A stretch of DNA of 64,000 nucleotides from Kitasatospora viridis (GCF_007829815.1 NZ_VIWT01000001.1:248001-312000); one strand, 5' to 3'; numbered from the stretch's first letter, positions 8,892 to 17,913 are shown. Made by a program: numbers and translations. Notes: generated by a model not told the origin, from the sequence alone.

Positions 8892-8918
8892 GACCATGGG
8901 CCCTACTGGCCCATGGTC
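8892..8918. promoter_or_regulatory. Perfect 11-bp inverted repeat in a divergent promoter region
   Basis: GACCATGGGCC, a 5-bp spacer CTACT, then GGCCCATGGTC form a perfect dyad 21 bp upstream of the start at 8939 and 69 bp upstream of the divergent start at 8823. Position and symmetry suggest an operator for a dimeric regulator serving one or both genes. It is not followed by a T-run and does not sit behind a stop codon, so a terminator is unlikely. Confidence 0.6.
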
Positions 8919-8938
8919 GACGGGGGCACCATCGAGGC

Positions 8939-9403
8939 ATGGACCGTGTCGACCGTATCGAGGAACTGAGCGAGGCCGAATGCCTCCGGCTGCTCAGCAC
9001 CGTGCCCATCGGACGCGTGGTGTACACCGAGCACGCGCTGCTGCGGGTGGTGCCGGTGCCGTTCCGGGTCGAGGCGGACCGTCGACTGCTGCTGGTGCTG
9101 CCGCCGGACCCGGTGGCGGCCCGCACCCTGCACGGCGCGGTGGCCGCCTTCCAGGCCGACCGGCTGGACGCGCCGCGGCGGGCCGGTTGGAGCGTGGTGC
9201 TGCACGGCCGCGCCGAAGTGGTGCGCGAGCCGGTCGCGCCGGCCGAACTGCCGCGCCCGTGGCTGGAGGGGGCCGAGCCGCTGGTGGTCCGGCTGACCGC
9301 CGAACTGGTGACCGGACGGCGGCTCAGCCGCAAGGGCACCGCTGCGCCGGCGCCGCACGCGGTGACCGGCGCACCCCGGGAGCCCGACCCGGGAGCCTGG
9401 TGA
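8939..9403 (+). CDS. Pyridoxamine 5-phosphate oxidase-fold flavoprotein (NimA-like)
   Basis: A 154-residue split-barrel protein. The N-terminal helix followed by CLRLLSTVPIGRVVY, the strand VPVPFRVEADRRLLLVLPP and GWSVVLHGRAEVV are the conserved order of the PPOX/NimA-like family, whose members bind FMN, F420 or heme and reduce small substrates; actinobacteria have many copies, several induced by low oxygen. The ATG at 8939 begins the conserved N-terminal helix directly. The reaction cannot be fixed from sequence. The upstream dyad at 8892-8918 implies regulation. Confidence 0.82.
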   Translation: MDRVDRIEELSEAECLRLLSTVPIGRVVYTEHALLRVVPVPFRVEADRRLLLVLPPDPVAARTLHGAVAAFQADRLDAPRRAGWSVVLHGRAEVVREPVAPAELPRPWLEGAEPLVVRLTAELVTGRRLSRKGTAAPAPHAVTGAPREPDPGAW

Positions 9404-9483
9404 CCGGCCGGTAGGACTACGCTCCCGGGCACGGGCGGAAGGCCGTCCGCCCGTCCGTGCCCCGACCGGCCATGGAGCGCCCG

Positions 9484-9936
9484 ATGACGTCCTTCGCCTC
9501 CCTCGACGAGCTGACCGCGGCGGTCGGCACCGAGCTCGGCAGCAGCGAGTGGCACACCGTCACCCAGCAGCAGGTGGACCTGTTCGCCGAGGCGACCGGC
9601 GACCACCAGTGGATCCACGTGGACCCGGAGCGGGCCAAGGCCGGCCCGTTCGGCGGCCCGATCGCGCACGGCTACCTGACGCTCTCGCTGATCCCGCTGC
9701 TGGCCAAGGAGTGCTACAGCGTCGGCGGGGTGCGGATGGCCGTCAACTACGGCTCGGACAAGGTGCGATTCCCCGCGCCGGTGCCGGTGGGCAGCCGGGT
9801 GCGGGCCACCGCCGAGCTGCTCTCGCTGACCGGGGTGACCGGCGGGTACCAGGCGGTGGTCCGGTTCACCATCACCAGCGAGGGCGGCAGCAAGCCGCAC
9901 TGCGTGGCGGAGACGATCACCCGGTTCTACGTCTGA
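9484..9936 (+). CDS. MaoC-family (R)-specific enoyl-CoA hydratase-like protein
   Basis: A 150-residue hot-dog fold protein. The hydratase-2 signature is visible: FAEATGDHQWIHVDPERA followed by GPIAHGYLTLSL, with Asp and His of the catalytic D-x4-H motif in place. Such enzymes hydrate trans-2-enoyl-CoA to (R)-3-hydroxyacyl-CoA in fatty acid or polyhydroxyalkanoate metabolism. ATG 9484 is chosen over an upstream ATG because GGAG lies seven bases before it. It is a single gene followed by a small hairpin at 9941-9960. Confidence 0.88.
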   Translation: MTSFASLDELTAAVGTELGSSEWHTVTQQQVDLFAEATGDHQWIHVDPERAKAGPFGGPIAHGYLTLSLIPLLAKECYSVGGVRMAVNYGSDKVRFPAPVPVGSRVRATAELLSLTGVTGGYQAVVRFTITSEGGSKPHCVAETITRFYV

Positions 9937-9940
9937 CGCC

Positions 9941-9960
9941 GCCTCGGACGGGTCTGAGGC
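9941..9960 (+). terminator. Short hairpin after the MaoC gene
   Basis: GCCTCGGAC and GTCTGAGGC pair over nine positions with one G-T pair and a two-base spacer, starting five bases after the stop codon. It is a modest intrinsic-terminator candidate without a T-run. Confidence 0.4.
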
Positions 9961-10117
9961 GCAGTCACCTCCCGGGCCCCGAACAGCAGATCCACCGCGC
10001 CTGAGCGGCGCGTTTTGGGTACCCTCCGGATGAGATGGTGATCGTATCGAGCGGGTGCCGGCCTCCGGGTCCGGCTCCCGCTCGCCGCTGTCGAAGTCCC
10101 TTCGCCCAGGAGGTGCC

Positions 10118-11311
10118 GTGGCCGGCTCCGTCCCCCCTTCCACCCCGGTCTCGCGGCTGCGCGACCTGACCAAGGCCGGCTGGCACCGCGTGCGGACGGA
10201 CGCCTTCGGCGCCGAGCCGACCGGCGCCCGCCTGGAGCGGATCCGGCGCAGCCCGAACTTCGTGGACGGTGCCTTCCGCAACCCCGTGCCGACCCGCCGG
10301 CTGGTCTACGAGCGCTCCCCGCTGGAGATCACCCGGGCCCAGCTGGCGGCCGGGCGCGAGCGGCGGCTGCCGGCCGGCCCGATCCCGGTGCACCGGCTGG
10401 GCTCGGCCGAGCTCGCGGCGCAGCCCGCCTCCGGGCTGCGGCTGACCTGGCTGGGCCACGCCACCGTGCTGGCCGAACTGGACGGGCGCCGGGTGCTCTT
10501 CGACCCGGTCTGGGGCGTGCGCTGCTCGCCGTTCCCGGGGATCGGGCCGAAGCGGCTGCACCCGATGCCGATCCGGATCGCCGACCTGGGTCCGGTCGAC
10601 GTGGTGGTGATCTCGCACGACCACTACGACCACCTGGACATGACCTCGATCCGGGCGCTGATCGGCAGCGGCGCGCAGTTCGCCGCCCCGCTCGGGGTGG
10701 GCGCGCACCTGGAGCACTGGGGCGTGCCGGCCGAGCGGATCACCGAGCTGGACTGGTGGGAGGAGGCGGAGGTCGCCGGGCTGACCCTGACCGCCACCCC
10801 GGCCCGGCACTACTGCAGCCGCGGTCCGCGGACCAGCAGCCACTACCTCTGGGCCTCCTGGGCGGTGGCCGGCCCCGAGCACCGGGTGTTCCACAGCGGG
10901 GACACCGGCTACTTCCCCGGCTTCGCCGAGACCGGCCGCCGGCTCGGCCCGTTCGACGCGACCATGGTGCAGGTCGGCGCCTACAGCCCGTTCTGGCCCG
11001 AGGTGCACATGACGCCGGAGGAGGGCGTGCGGGCCCACCTGGACGTGGGCGGCGAGCTGCTGCTGCCGATCCACTGGGCCACCTTCAACCTGGCCCAGCA
11101 CGACTGGGCGGAGCCGGTGGAGCGGACCCTGGCGGAGGCGGAGCGGCTCGGCGCCCGGGTCGCGGTACCGCTCATCGGGCAGCCCTTCGAGCCGGCCTCG
11201 GCGCCCGCGCCCGACCACTGGTGGCGCACCGTGGCCGGGGTTCCGACGGCGGTTCCGGTGGCGGTCCCCGAGGCGGTGCTGCCGGCGGCCGGGGACGAGG
11301 TGCCGGCCTGA
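10118..11311 (+). CDS. Metallo-beta-lactamase-fold hydrolase (RomA/NAPE-PLD-like)
   Basis: A 397-residue MBL-fold protein. LTWLGHATVLAEL, the zinc motif ISHDHYDHLD (HxHxDH), RHYCSRG and HSGDTGYFPGF correspond in order to the metal-binding loops of the lactamase_B_2 branch that includes NAPE-hydrolysing phospholipase D and outer-membrane RomA relatives. The first 100 residues (DAFGAEPTGARLERIRRSPNF) are typical of that branch. GTG 10118 is chosen because AGGAGG lies five bases upstream. The substrate is unknown, with a phospholipid or phosphodiester the family expectation. Confidence 0.86.
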   Translation: MAGSVPPSTPVSRLRDLTKAGWHRVRTDAFGAEPTGARLERIRRSPNFVDGAFRNPVPTRRLVYERSPLEITRAQLAAGRERRLPAGPIPVHRLGSAELAAQPASGLRLTWLGHATVLAELDGRRVLFDPVWGVRCSPFPGIGPKRLHPMPIRIADLGPVDVVVISHDHYDHLDMTSIRALIGSGAQFAAPLGVGAHLEHWGVPAERITELDWWEEAEVAGLTLTATPARHYCSRGPRTSSHYLWASWAVAGPEHRVFHSGDTGYFPGFAETGRRLGPFDATMVQVGAYSPFWPEVHMTPEEGVRAHLDVGGELLLPIHWATFNLAQHDWAEPVERTLAEAERLGARVAVPLIGQPFEPASAPAPDHWWRTVAGVPTAVPVAVPEAVLPAAGDEVPA

Positions 11312-11392
11312 CGGCGGCTCGGCGGGAGCTGACACCTACTCACAAGTAACCCGGGCTGACCGGCGCTCCGGCAGGTCTGCCACCATGGCCCC

Positions 11393-12283
11393 ATGAACGA
11401 CCTGCCGGCGCCCGTGCCCTTCCTCGACCTGCTGCGGATCGAGGAGCTGGACCAGAACCTCTACCGCGGCCGCTGCCACGCCGGCGCGCCGCTGCGCGCC
11501 TTCGGCGGCCAGGTCGCCGCCCAGGCACTGACCGCCGGCGGCCACACCGTCGACCCCGAGCGGACCGTGCACTCGCTGCACGGCTACTTCCTGCGCCCCG
11601 GCGACCCGGCCCGGCCGATCGTCTACCAGGTGGAGCGGCTGCGCGACGGCCGCTCCTACGCCACCCGCCGGGTCACCGCCGTGCAGGGCGGCGAGGCGAT
11701 CTTCGTCTTCTCCGCCTCCTTCAAGCGCCCCGAACCGGCCGCCGGCGAGCGCCAGCGCACCATGCCGCCGGTGCCCGGCCCCGAGGAACTGGAGGACGCC
11801 TTCGCGGTCTGGGCCGCCACCTCCCCCGAGGACTTCGCCACCACCACCGGCTTCCACTCGCTGGAGATGCGGTTCGTGCCGGCCGACGCCCCCGGCCTGC
11901 CGCCCGAGCCGGCCGGCGTGCCGCAGCAGTTCGTCTGGATGCGCACCGGCACCCCGCTGCCCGCCGACGACCCGCTGGTGCACGCCTGCGCGCTGACCTA
12001 CCTCTCCGACCTGACCCTGGCCCCCACCACCGCGCTGCACCTGCAGAAGCCCCGGTTCCAGCGCAGCGAGCCGAACCAGGTCGCGCTGGCCTCGCTGGAC
12101 CACGCGATGTGGTTCCACCGGCCGTTCCGGGCCGACGAGTGGGTGCTCTACGCCCAGCGCAGCCCGTCCGCCTCGGACGGCCGGGGGCTGGCGCTCGGCG
12201 AGTTCTACGACCGGGACGGGGTGCTGATCGCCTCCGCCGTCCAGGAGGCACTGCTGCGCGAGCTGCGCAGCCCGTCCGGGTGA
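11393..12283 (+). CDS. tesB: Acyl-CoA thioesterase II
   Basis: A 296-residue double hot-dog thioesterase that hydrolyses acyl-CoA to free acid and CoA. RGRCHAGAPLRAFGGQVAAQAL, HSLHGYFLRPGDP, RDGRSYATRRVTAVQ and FHRPFRADEWVLYAQRSP are the conserved TesB blocks, and the length matches the family. ATG 11393 starts just before the conserved FLDLL segment. A 7-bp GC hairpin follows at 12289-12307. Confidence 0.93.
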   Translation: MNDLPAPVPFLDLLRIEELDQNLYRGRCHAGAPLRAFGGQVAAQALTAGGHTVDPERTVHSLHGYFLRPGDPARPIVYQVERLRDGRSYATRRVTAVQGGEAIFVFSASFKRPEPAAGERQRTMPPVPGPEELEDAFAVWAATSPEDFATTTGFHSLEMRFVPADAPGLPPEPAGVPQQFVWMRTGTPLPADDPLVHACALTYLSDLTLAPTTALHLQKPRFQRSEPNQVALASLDHAMWFHRPFRADEWVLYAQRSPSASDGRGLALGEFYDRDGVLIASAVQEALLRELRSPSG

Positions 12284-12288
12284 ACTTC

Positions 12289-12307
12289 GGGGCCGCGAAC
12301 CGGCCCC
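12289..12307 (+). terminator. Small GC hairpin after tesB
   Basis: GGGGCCG and CGGCCCC pair perfectly around the five-base loop CGAAC, six bases after the tesB stop. A second stem (GGGCCGGGCC with GGCCCGGCCC) lies at 12431-12461 in the same 274-bp intergenic stretch. Confidence 0.5.
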
Positions 12308-12557
12308 ACCGCTACACACGGTCGATTCACCGTGACGCGTCGTCAGGACGTGTGCGATGCTGGCAGGCGTTTTTGCCGGACCGTCAGGCCCGCACCAACG
12401 GTCCGCTCCCGCGTACCCGGAAGGGCCGACGGGCCGGGCCGAGGGCCGCGCGGCCCGGCCCCGGCCGACCGGTCGTTCCGAACTCGCCGTGTACCACCAG
12501 TGCTGTGTTCACCGCTGTGTAGTCATCGTTTAACACCCGACTGGAACCCTGACCATC

Positions 12558-12767
12558 ATGGACGAATCGCTCTACCTGGACCGCTGGCCGACGGCCGGTC
12601 CCCCGGGCGCCGAACCGGCGCGCTTCCCCCTGCCCAAGCGGCACCGCCGCCTGCTGGCCTGCGCGGCCGTGGCCGCCTCGATGGCGCTGGGCTCGCTCGG
12701 CGTGGGCGCCACCGTGGAGACGGTGGGCCACCAGCCGGTCGCCACCAGCGCGAGCTCGGCGCACTGA
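12558..12767 (+). CDS. Small membrane protein, function unknown
   Basis: A 69-residue protein: an acidic/aromatic start, a basic patch KRHRR near residue 28, then a hydrophobic stretch (LLACAAVAASMALGSLGVGA, about residues 31-50) and a short polar tail. It could be a single-pass membrane protein or carry an uncleaved export signal. The relatively AT-rich stretch directly upstream (GTAGTCATCGTTTAACAC) is promoter-like. I cannot assign a function; coding status is supported by codon pattern and topology only. Confidence 0.55.
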   Translation: MDESLYLDRWPTAGPPGAEPARFPLPKRHRRLLACAAVAASMALGSLGVGATVETVGHQPVATSASSAH

Positions 12768-12845
12768 CCCCAGCACGACCCGGGGCGGCCGGCCGGGCCT
12801 GCCGCCCACCCGGCACGGCTCCCCCGGCCACGGGGTGACGCCCGG

Positions 12846-14381
12846 TCAGCGGCGCGAGTGCCGCCCGGTGCCGCCCGCCGGGAGCCCGCAGAACTCCTCC
12901 GCGTAGCGCGCGGCCGGCGCGAGCAGCAGCCACCCGCCGCGCCCGCCGGCCGAAGCCGGGGCGGGCGCGATCAGCCCCGCCCGGTGCAGCAGCCCCAGCA
13001 CCTCGCGGCGGAACGCGGCCCGGTCGGCCAGGTGGGCCCGGCGCCGCTCCGCCTCCTCGCCCAGCTCCGGCCCCTGCTCCTCGGGATGCCACTCGTCGGC
13101 CACGTCGCCGAGGATCCCGTCTATCAGCGCCTCCGCGATCGGCACCCCGACCGGGGCGGCCGGCTCCGGGGCCGGCCGCAACTCCTCCACCAGGCGCTCC
13201 ACCAGCACCAGCGCGGCCTCGGCCAGCGGGCCGGGACCGGGCAGCCGCAGGTCGGTCAGCTCGCCGGCCGGGTCCAGCAGGGCGACGCCCTCCGCCCGGA
13301 TCTCGGCGACCAGCCCGAGGAAGTCGGCGAACAGCTCGGCCTCCCGCTCCCGGGACTCCCAGAGCCACTCCCGCTCCAGCGCGGTCAGCTCCTGCACCAG
13401 CAGCACCGGCGTCTCGGCGAGCCGGCGGCGCACCGCGACCGGGATGGTGGTGCGCGGCACCGGCGGGTCCTCGGGCTGCGCGGGCCGGCAGGCGGCGGCC
13501 AGCGCGGCGGCCAGCTCCTGGTCCACCCCGCACCAGCGCTCGGGCAGCTCGACCAGCACCCGCCACTCGGTCAGCTGCCGCACGGCGGCGGCCAGCTCGG
13601 GCCCGTCGACGGGTATCGCGCCCTCGGCGCAGAGCTCGGCGCTGCGGGCGGCCAGCTGGTCCGGCGCCCAGCGGTCGGGGCCGAGCAGCACCGCGCAGAG
13701 CGTCACCGCGAGCGCCGCGTACCGGGCGGGCGTGCCGGCCGTGCCGTCGAGCAGCAGCGGGCGGTCGGCGCCGGGGCCCAGCTCGGCCTTGACCAGCCGG
13801 GCGAAGCCGGCGCCGACGATCAGCCGGTAGCCGAGCAGCTCGGCGAACCGCTCGGTGAGCCACTGGGCGTGACGGTGGATCAGGGTCAGGGCGGCCGCCT
13901 GCGGGCCGTCGGCGGTGACCAGCGGCCGGGCGAGCAGCAGCCGGGCCGCGGCCCGCCGCTCGGTCGCCTGCTGCTCGGTGGCCGGTTGGGCGCTGGCCTC
14001 CCGCTTGCGGTGCCGCCCGGCTCCGCCGCGCACCGGGCCGGCCGGGGCGGCGGCGGTGCGGCGGCCGCGCCGGGGCCGGGGCGCCGGCTGACGGACCGTC
14101 GGGCCGTGCCACCAGCTGACGGCGGCCAGGTCGGCGGCGGCCGGATCCGGGGCGGTGCCGAAGTGCCGGGCGCCGTACAGGCCGAAGGCGTCGGCGAACA
14201 GGTCGTGCGCGGCGTCCGGCGCGCAGTCGGCGAACCGGCGGGCCAGCAGCAGCAGCTGGGCGGCCTCCGGGGCGCGGCCGCGCGGCGGGCGCGGGGCCGG
14301 GGCGGTGGGCGTGGTGCGCCTGCGCAGGGTCATCGTGGCGCCGGGCGGGTCGATGTCGTGCAGCGCTCCGCCCCCGTTCAC
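12846..14381 (-). CDS. DUF2398/TIGR02678-like protein (orphan JetB-type)
   Basis: A 511-residue protein whose middle part (RLLLARPLVTADG, then LIHRHAQWLTERFAELLGYRLIVGAGFARLVK, followed by RYAALAVTLCAVLL and a winged-helix-like region) resembles TIGR02678/DUF2398 proteins, the JetB/MksF-like kleisin-associated subunit of Wadjet SMC anti-plasmid systems. No JetA, JetC or JetD neighbour is present: flanking genes are a small membrane protein and YhhN. The N-terminal 110 residues are basic and Pro-rich. GTG 14381 is chosen for its GGAGGGG ribosome site; ATG 14333 is possible. The family call is from memory of family sequence patterns. Confidence 0.6.
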   Translation of the reverse strand: MNGGGALHDIDPPGATMTLRRRTTPTAPAPRPPRGRAPEAAQLLLLARRFADCAPDAAHDLFADAFGLYGARHFGTAPDPAAADLAAVSWWHGPTVRQPAPRPRRGRRTAAAPAGPVRGGAGRHRKREASAQPATEQQATERRAAARLLLARPLVTADGPQAAALTLIHRHAQWLTERFAELLGYRLIVGAGFARLVKAELGPGADRPLLLDGTAGTPARYAALAVTLCAVLLGPDRWAPDQLAARSAELCAEGAIPVDGPELAAAVRQLTEWRVLVELPERWCGVDQELAAALAAACRPAQPEDPPVPRTTIPVAVRRRLAETPVLLVQELTALEREWLWESREREAELFADFLGLVAEIRAEGVALLDPAGELTDLRLPGPGPLAEAALVLVERLVEELRPAPEPAAPVGVPIAEALIDGILGDVADEWHPEEQGPELGEEAERRRAHLADRAAFRREVLGLLHRAGLIAPAPASAGGRGGWLLLAPAARYAEEFCGLPAGGTGRHSRR

Positions 14382-14593
14382 GCGCCCCTCCGCCGTACTG
14401 CCCGTCAGCCGTCCGGGAGTCCCCGACTGACTCCCGACGGGACAGCCTAAGGCACCTGCCCCGGGCCTCGTGTCCGGCTCGGCCACCGCGGGTTCCTACG
14501 CATCGGTAACAATGTCTTCCGGCCACCCCGGAACGTCACCTATCGTGCCGGTGAGCCCGTGTCCGCCGCAGCTACTCCGGAGAGCCTTCGCGC

Positions 14594-15265
14594 ATGATGC
14601 ACAGTCCCAGCACCACCGGCAGCCGACTGGCCGGCCGGGCCCGCGGTCTGCTCACCGCCTTCGGCGCCGCCTCCGCGGCCCACCTGGGCTCGCTGCTCAC
14701 CGGGAAGGGGGCGGTCGAGCAGGCGACCAAGCCCGCGCTGATGCCGCTGCTGGCCGCGCACGCCGGCGCCGCCGACGGGCCCACCCCCGGGCTGCTCACC
14801 GGCGCGCTGCTGGCGAGTGCGGCCGGCGACGTGCTGCTCCAGGTGGAGGACGAGCGGGCCTTCCTGGCCGGCATGGGCTCCTTCGCCGCCGCGCACGTCT
14901 GCTACATCGCGATGTTCGCCAAGCAGGGCGCGCTGACGGACCGTCGGCGCACCGCGATCGTGGCGGCCGGGTACGGCCTGGCCTGGCTGGTGATGATGCA
15001 CCAGCTCTGGCCGGGCCTGGGCGGACTGCGCGGCCCGGTGGCCGGCTACAGCCTGCTGCTCGCCGCAACCGCCGTCAGCTCGGCGGGCCTGGGCCGGCGG
15101 GCCGGCCTGGGCGGCGGCCTCTTCCTGCTCTCCGACACCCTGATCGCCACCCGGCTGGCGAAGTGGAAGCAGCTGCCGGGCCACGAGTTCTGGATCATGG
15201 TGACCTACCTCGCGGCCCAGTACCTGCTCGCCACCGCCGCGCTCAAGGCGGCCCAGGAGGACTAG
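14594..15265 (+). CDS. YhhN-family membrane protein, lysoplasmalogenase-like
   Basis: A 223-residue polytopic membrane protein of the YhhN/TMEM86 family, enzymes that cleave the vinyl-ether bond of lysoplasmalogens. Characteristic elements are TKPALMPLLAA, GALLASAAGDVLLQ, FLAGMGSFAAAHVCYI and LFLLSDTLIA, with Asp residues in helices placed as in the family. About seven to eight membrane helices are predicted. The frame opens ATG ATG, so M1 or M2 may start it. Confidence 0.85.
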   Translation: MMHSPSTTGSRLAGRARGLLTAFGAASAAHLGSLLTGKGAVEQATKPALMPLLAAHAGAADGPTPGLLTGALLASAAGDVLLQVEDERAFLAGMGSFAAAHVCYIAMFAKQGALTDRRRTAIVAAGYGLAWLVMMHQLWPGLGGLRGPVAGYSLLLAATAVSSAGLGRRAGLGGGLFLLSDTLIATRLAKWKQLPGHEFWIMVTYLAAQYLLATAALKAAQED

Positions 15266-15269
15266 CGGA

Positions 15270-16073
15270 CTAGAGGTCCAGGTCCACCACGACCGGGGCG
15301 TGGTCCGAGGTGCCCTTGCCCTTGCGGGCCTCGCGGTCCACGTAGCTGTCGGTGACGGCGCCGGCGAACGGGGCGTTGCCGTACACCAGGTCGATCCGGA
15401 TGCCGCGGTTCTTCGGGAAGGCGAGCTGACGGTAGTCCCAGTAGGTGTACGGGTGGTCGTACTTGAGCGGGCGCGGCACCACGTCGACCAGGCCGGCCTC
15501 GCGCAGGTTCGCCAGCGCCTGCCGCTCCGGCTCGGTGACGTGGGTCTGGCCCTCGAAGGCGGCGACGTCGAAGACGTCCTCGTCGGTGGGCGCCACGTTG
15601 TAGTCGCCGAGCACGGCGAACGGGCGCTCACCGGCCGCGTCCGCCGCCACGTCCTGACGCAGCGTCTCCAGCCAGTCCAGCTTGTAGCGGTAGTGCGCGT
15701 GGCCGATCTCCCGGCCGTTCGGCACGTAGACCGACCAGACCCGGACCGGACCGCAGGTGGCGCCGATGGCGCGCGGCTCCTGCTCCGGCAGCAGCGCGTC
15801 GTCCGCCTGGTAGCCGGGCTGGTTCGGCAGGCCGCGCAGCACGTCCTCGAAGCCGACCTTGGAGAGGATCGCCACGCCGTTCCACCGCCCGGTGCCGTGC
15901 GCCTCGGTCTCGTAGCCCAGCGCCCGGACCTCCTCGTACGGGAACGCGTCGGTGGCGCACTTGAGCTCCTGCAGGCAGAGCACATCGGGCTTGGCGCCCT
16001 CCAGCCACTCCAGCAGCTTGGGCAGCCGCGCGGTGACGGAGTTGATGTTCCAGGTGGCGATGCGCAGGGTCAC
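15270..16073 (-). CDS. xthA: Exodeoxyribonuclease III / AP endonuclease
   Basis: A 267-residue Mg-dependent DNA repair nuclease of the exonuclease III family. LRIATWNINSVTARL, DVLCLQELK (catalytic Glu), VYVPNGREIG, VLGDYNVAPTDEDV, RIDLVYGNAP and GKGTSDHAPVVVDLDL mark the active site in order. GTG 16073 is chosen because AAGG is eight bases upstream and the protein then starts directly at the conserved first strand. It is convergent with the YhhN gene, four bases apart. Confidence 0.95.
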   Translation of the reverse strand: MTLRIATWNINSVTARLPKLLEWLEGAKPDVLCLQELKCATDAFPYEEVRALGYETEAHGTGRWNGVAILSKVGFEDVLRGLPNQPGYQADDALLPEQEPRAIGATCGPVRVWSVYVPNGREIGHAHYRYKLDWLETLRQDVAADAAGERPFAVLGDYNVAPTDEDVFDVAAFEGQTHVTEPERQALANLREAGLVDVVPRPLKYDHPYTYWDYRQLAFPKNRGIRIDLVYGNAPFAGAVTDSYVDREARKGKGTSDHAPVVVDLDL

Positions 16074-16280
16074 GGCAATGGCCTTAGCTAGACGGACGGG
16101 AACCGGCGCCCCGGGAGGCACCCGCCCCCGAATCTACCGCCGCACCCCGACACTCCCCGCCCGGCCACCGGCGGGCCAGCCATTGAGGTGAACCCGCCGA
16201 CCGCCGGGCCCGCCCTCCCGCCGCGCCGACCGCCCCGCGCCCAGACTGGCCGGGGACGACTGGCGGGAGGTGCGCACCGG

Positions 16281-17906
16281 ATGCGGCGGTTGCGGGACGA
16301 GCGGCTGGAGCGGGACCGAGCGGCCCGGGTGGCCGGGCTGCGCCGGGAGCGGGACCGGGCCCGGCAGGCCGCCGCCGACTCCCGCCGGGAGCGGCTGGGC
16401 GAGCGGGCCGAGGCCGGGGCGGTGGCGCTGGACGGCCGGCTGCCGTTCTTCGACGCCGCCAAGGGCCTGCTGCGCAAGGCCTTCCCCGACCACTGGTCGT
16501 TCCTGCTCGGCGAACTGGCGCTGTACAGCCTGGTGCTGCTGCTGCTCACCGGCGTCTACCTGACCTTCTTCTTCAAGCCCGCCATGGGCGAGGTGGTCTA
16601 CCAGGGCTCCTACGCCCCGCTCGCCGGACAGCGGATGACCGAGGCCTACGCCAGCACCCTGGCGATCAGCTTCGACGTGCGCGGCGGACTGCTGATCCGT
16701 CAGCTGCACCACTGGTCGGCGCTGCTCTTCCTGGCCTCGATCGGGGTGCACATGCTGCGGGTCTTCTTCACCGGGGCCTTCCGCCGCCCGCGCGAGGTCA
16801 ACTGGCTGATCGGCCTGACGCTCTTCCAGCTCGCCCTGGTGGAGGGCTTCGCCGGCTACTCGCTGCCGGACGACCTGCTCTCCGGCACCGGGCTGCGCAC
16901 CGCCCAGGGCTTCATGCTGGCCGTCCCGCTGGTCGGCTCCTACCTGGCGTTCTTCGCCTTCGGCAGCGAGTGGCCGGGCCAGGACATCGTGCCCCGGCTC
17001 TACACCACCCACGTGCTGCTGCTGCCCGGGCTGCTGGTCGGGCTGGTGACGGCCCATCTGATCCTGATCGTCTACCTGAAGCACACCCAGTGGGGCGGGC
17101 CGGGCCGCACCGGGCGCAACGTGGTCGGCAAGCCGATGTTCCCGCAGTTCTCGGCGCAGACCGGGGGCCTGGCGGCCATGGTCTTCGGGGTGATGGCGGT
17201 GCTGGCGGCCGTGGCCCAGATCAACCCGATCTGGCTGTACGGCCCGTACCGCGCCGACCAGGCCTCCACCGACGCCCAGCCGGACTGGTACATGGGCTTC
17301 CTGGAGGGCTCGCTGCGGCTGATGCCCGGCACCGAGACCCGGCTGTGGGGCCACACGATCTCCTGGAACCCGCTGCTGCCGGCCGTCGTCTTCCCGCTGG
17401 TGCTCTTCACGGCGCTCTACGCCTACCCGTTCCTGGAGCAGTGGATCACCGGGGACCGCGCCGAGCACCACCTGTGCGACCGGCCGCGCAACCGGCCGAC
17501 CCGCACCGCGATCGGCACCGCCGGGGTGACCGCCTACGCGGTGCTGCTGCTGGCCGGTGCCCAGGACGTGCTGGCCTACAAGTTCGACGTCTCGGTCAAC
17601 ACGCTCAACTGGACGCTGCGGGTCGGGCTCTTCGTACTGCCGGCGCTCGCCTTCTGGCTGACCCGCTGGCTCTGCCTGGGGCTGCAGTCGAAGGACCGGG
17701 GCCGGGTGACCGGCGGGCGGCCCACCGGCTTCGTCCGGCAGTCGGCGGCGGGCGGCTTCGAGCAGGACCACGAGGAGCTGACGGTGCAGCAGAAGTACGC
17801 GCTGACCCAGGACCGGCGGCCGGACCCGGTGGGGACGGCCGACGGCTCCCGGCGCGAGCGGCTGCGGTCCGCGCTGAGCGGCTGGTACTTCCGGGACCGG
17901 GTCTGA
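16281..17906 (+). CDS. qcrB: Cytochrome bc1 complex cytochrome b subunit
   Basis: A 541-residue quinol:cytochrome c reductase cytochrome b. Two heme-ligand histidine pairs are visible: in RQLHHW and IGVHMLRVFF, and in TTHVLLL and TAHLILIVYLKH; the Qo-site region WYMGFLEGSLRLMPG follows. A charged Arg/Glu-rich N-terminal extension of about 55 residues precedes the first helix. ATG 16281 follows GGGAGG. The usual qcrC and qcrA partners are not adjacent; instead the gene is convergent with cytochrome oxidase subunits IV and I, so this is probably a second, accessory copy. Confidence 0.93.
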   Translation: MRRLRDERLERDRAARVAGLRRERDRARQAAADSRRERLGERAEAGAVALDGRLPFFDAAKGLLRKAFPDHWSFLLGELALYSLVLLLLTGVYLTFFFKPAMGEVVYQGSYAPLAGQRMTEAYASTLAISFDVRGGLLIRQLHHWSALLFLASIGVHMLRVFFTGAFRRPREVNWLIGLTLFQLALVEGFAGYSLPDDLLSGTGLRTAQGFMLAVPLVGSYLAFFAFGSEWPGQDIVPRLYTTHVLLLPGLLVGLVTAHLILIVYLKHTQWGGPGRTGRNVVGKPMFPQFSAQTGGLAAMVFGVMAVLAAVAQINPIWLYGPYRADQASTDAQPDWYMGFLEGSLRLMPGTETRLWGHTISWNPLLPAVVFPLVLFTALYAYPFLEQWITGDRAEHHLCDRPRNRPTRTAIGTAGVTAYAVLLLAGAQDVLAYKFDVSVNTLNWTLRVGLFVLPALAFWLTRWLCLGLQSKDRGRVTGGRPTGFVRQSAAGGFEQDHEELTVQQKYALTQDRRPDPVGTADGSRRERLRSALSGWYFRDRV

Positions 17907-17913
17907 CGCCGGT

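Noticed and set aside
12846..14381. A complete Wadjet defence island around the DUF2398-like gene
   Set aside because: Flanking genes are a small membrane protein, TesB, YhhN and exonuclease III; no SMC, kleisin or topoisomerase-like partner is present.
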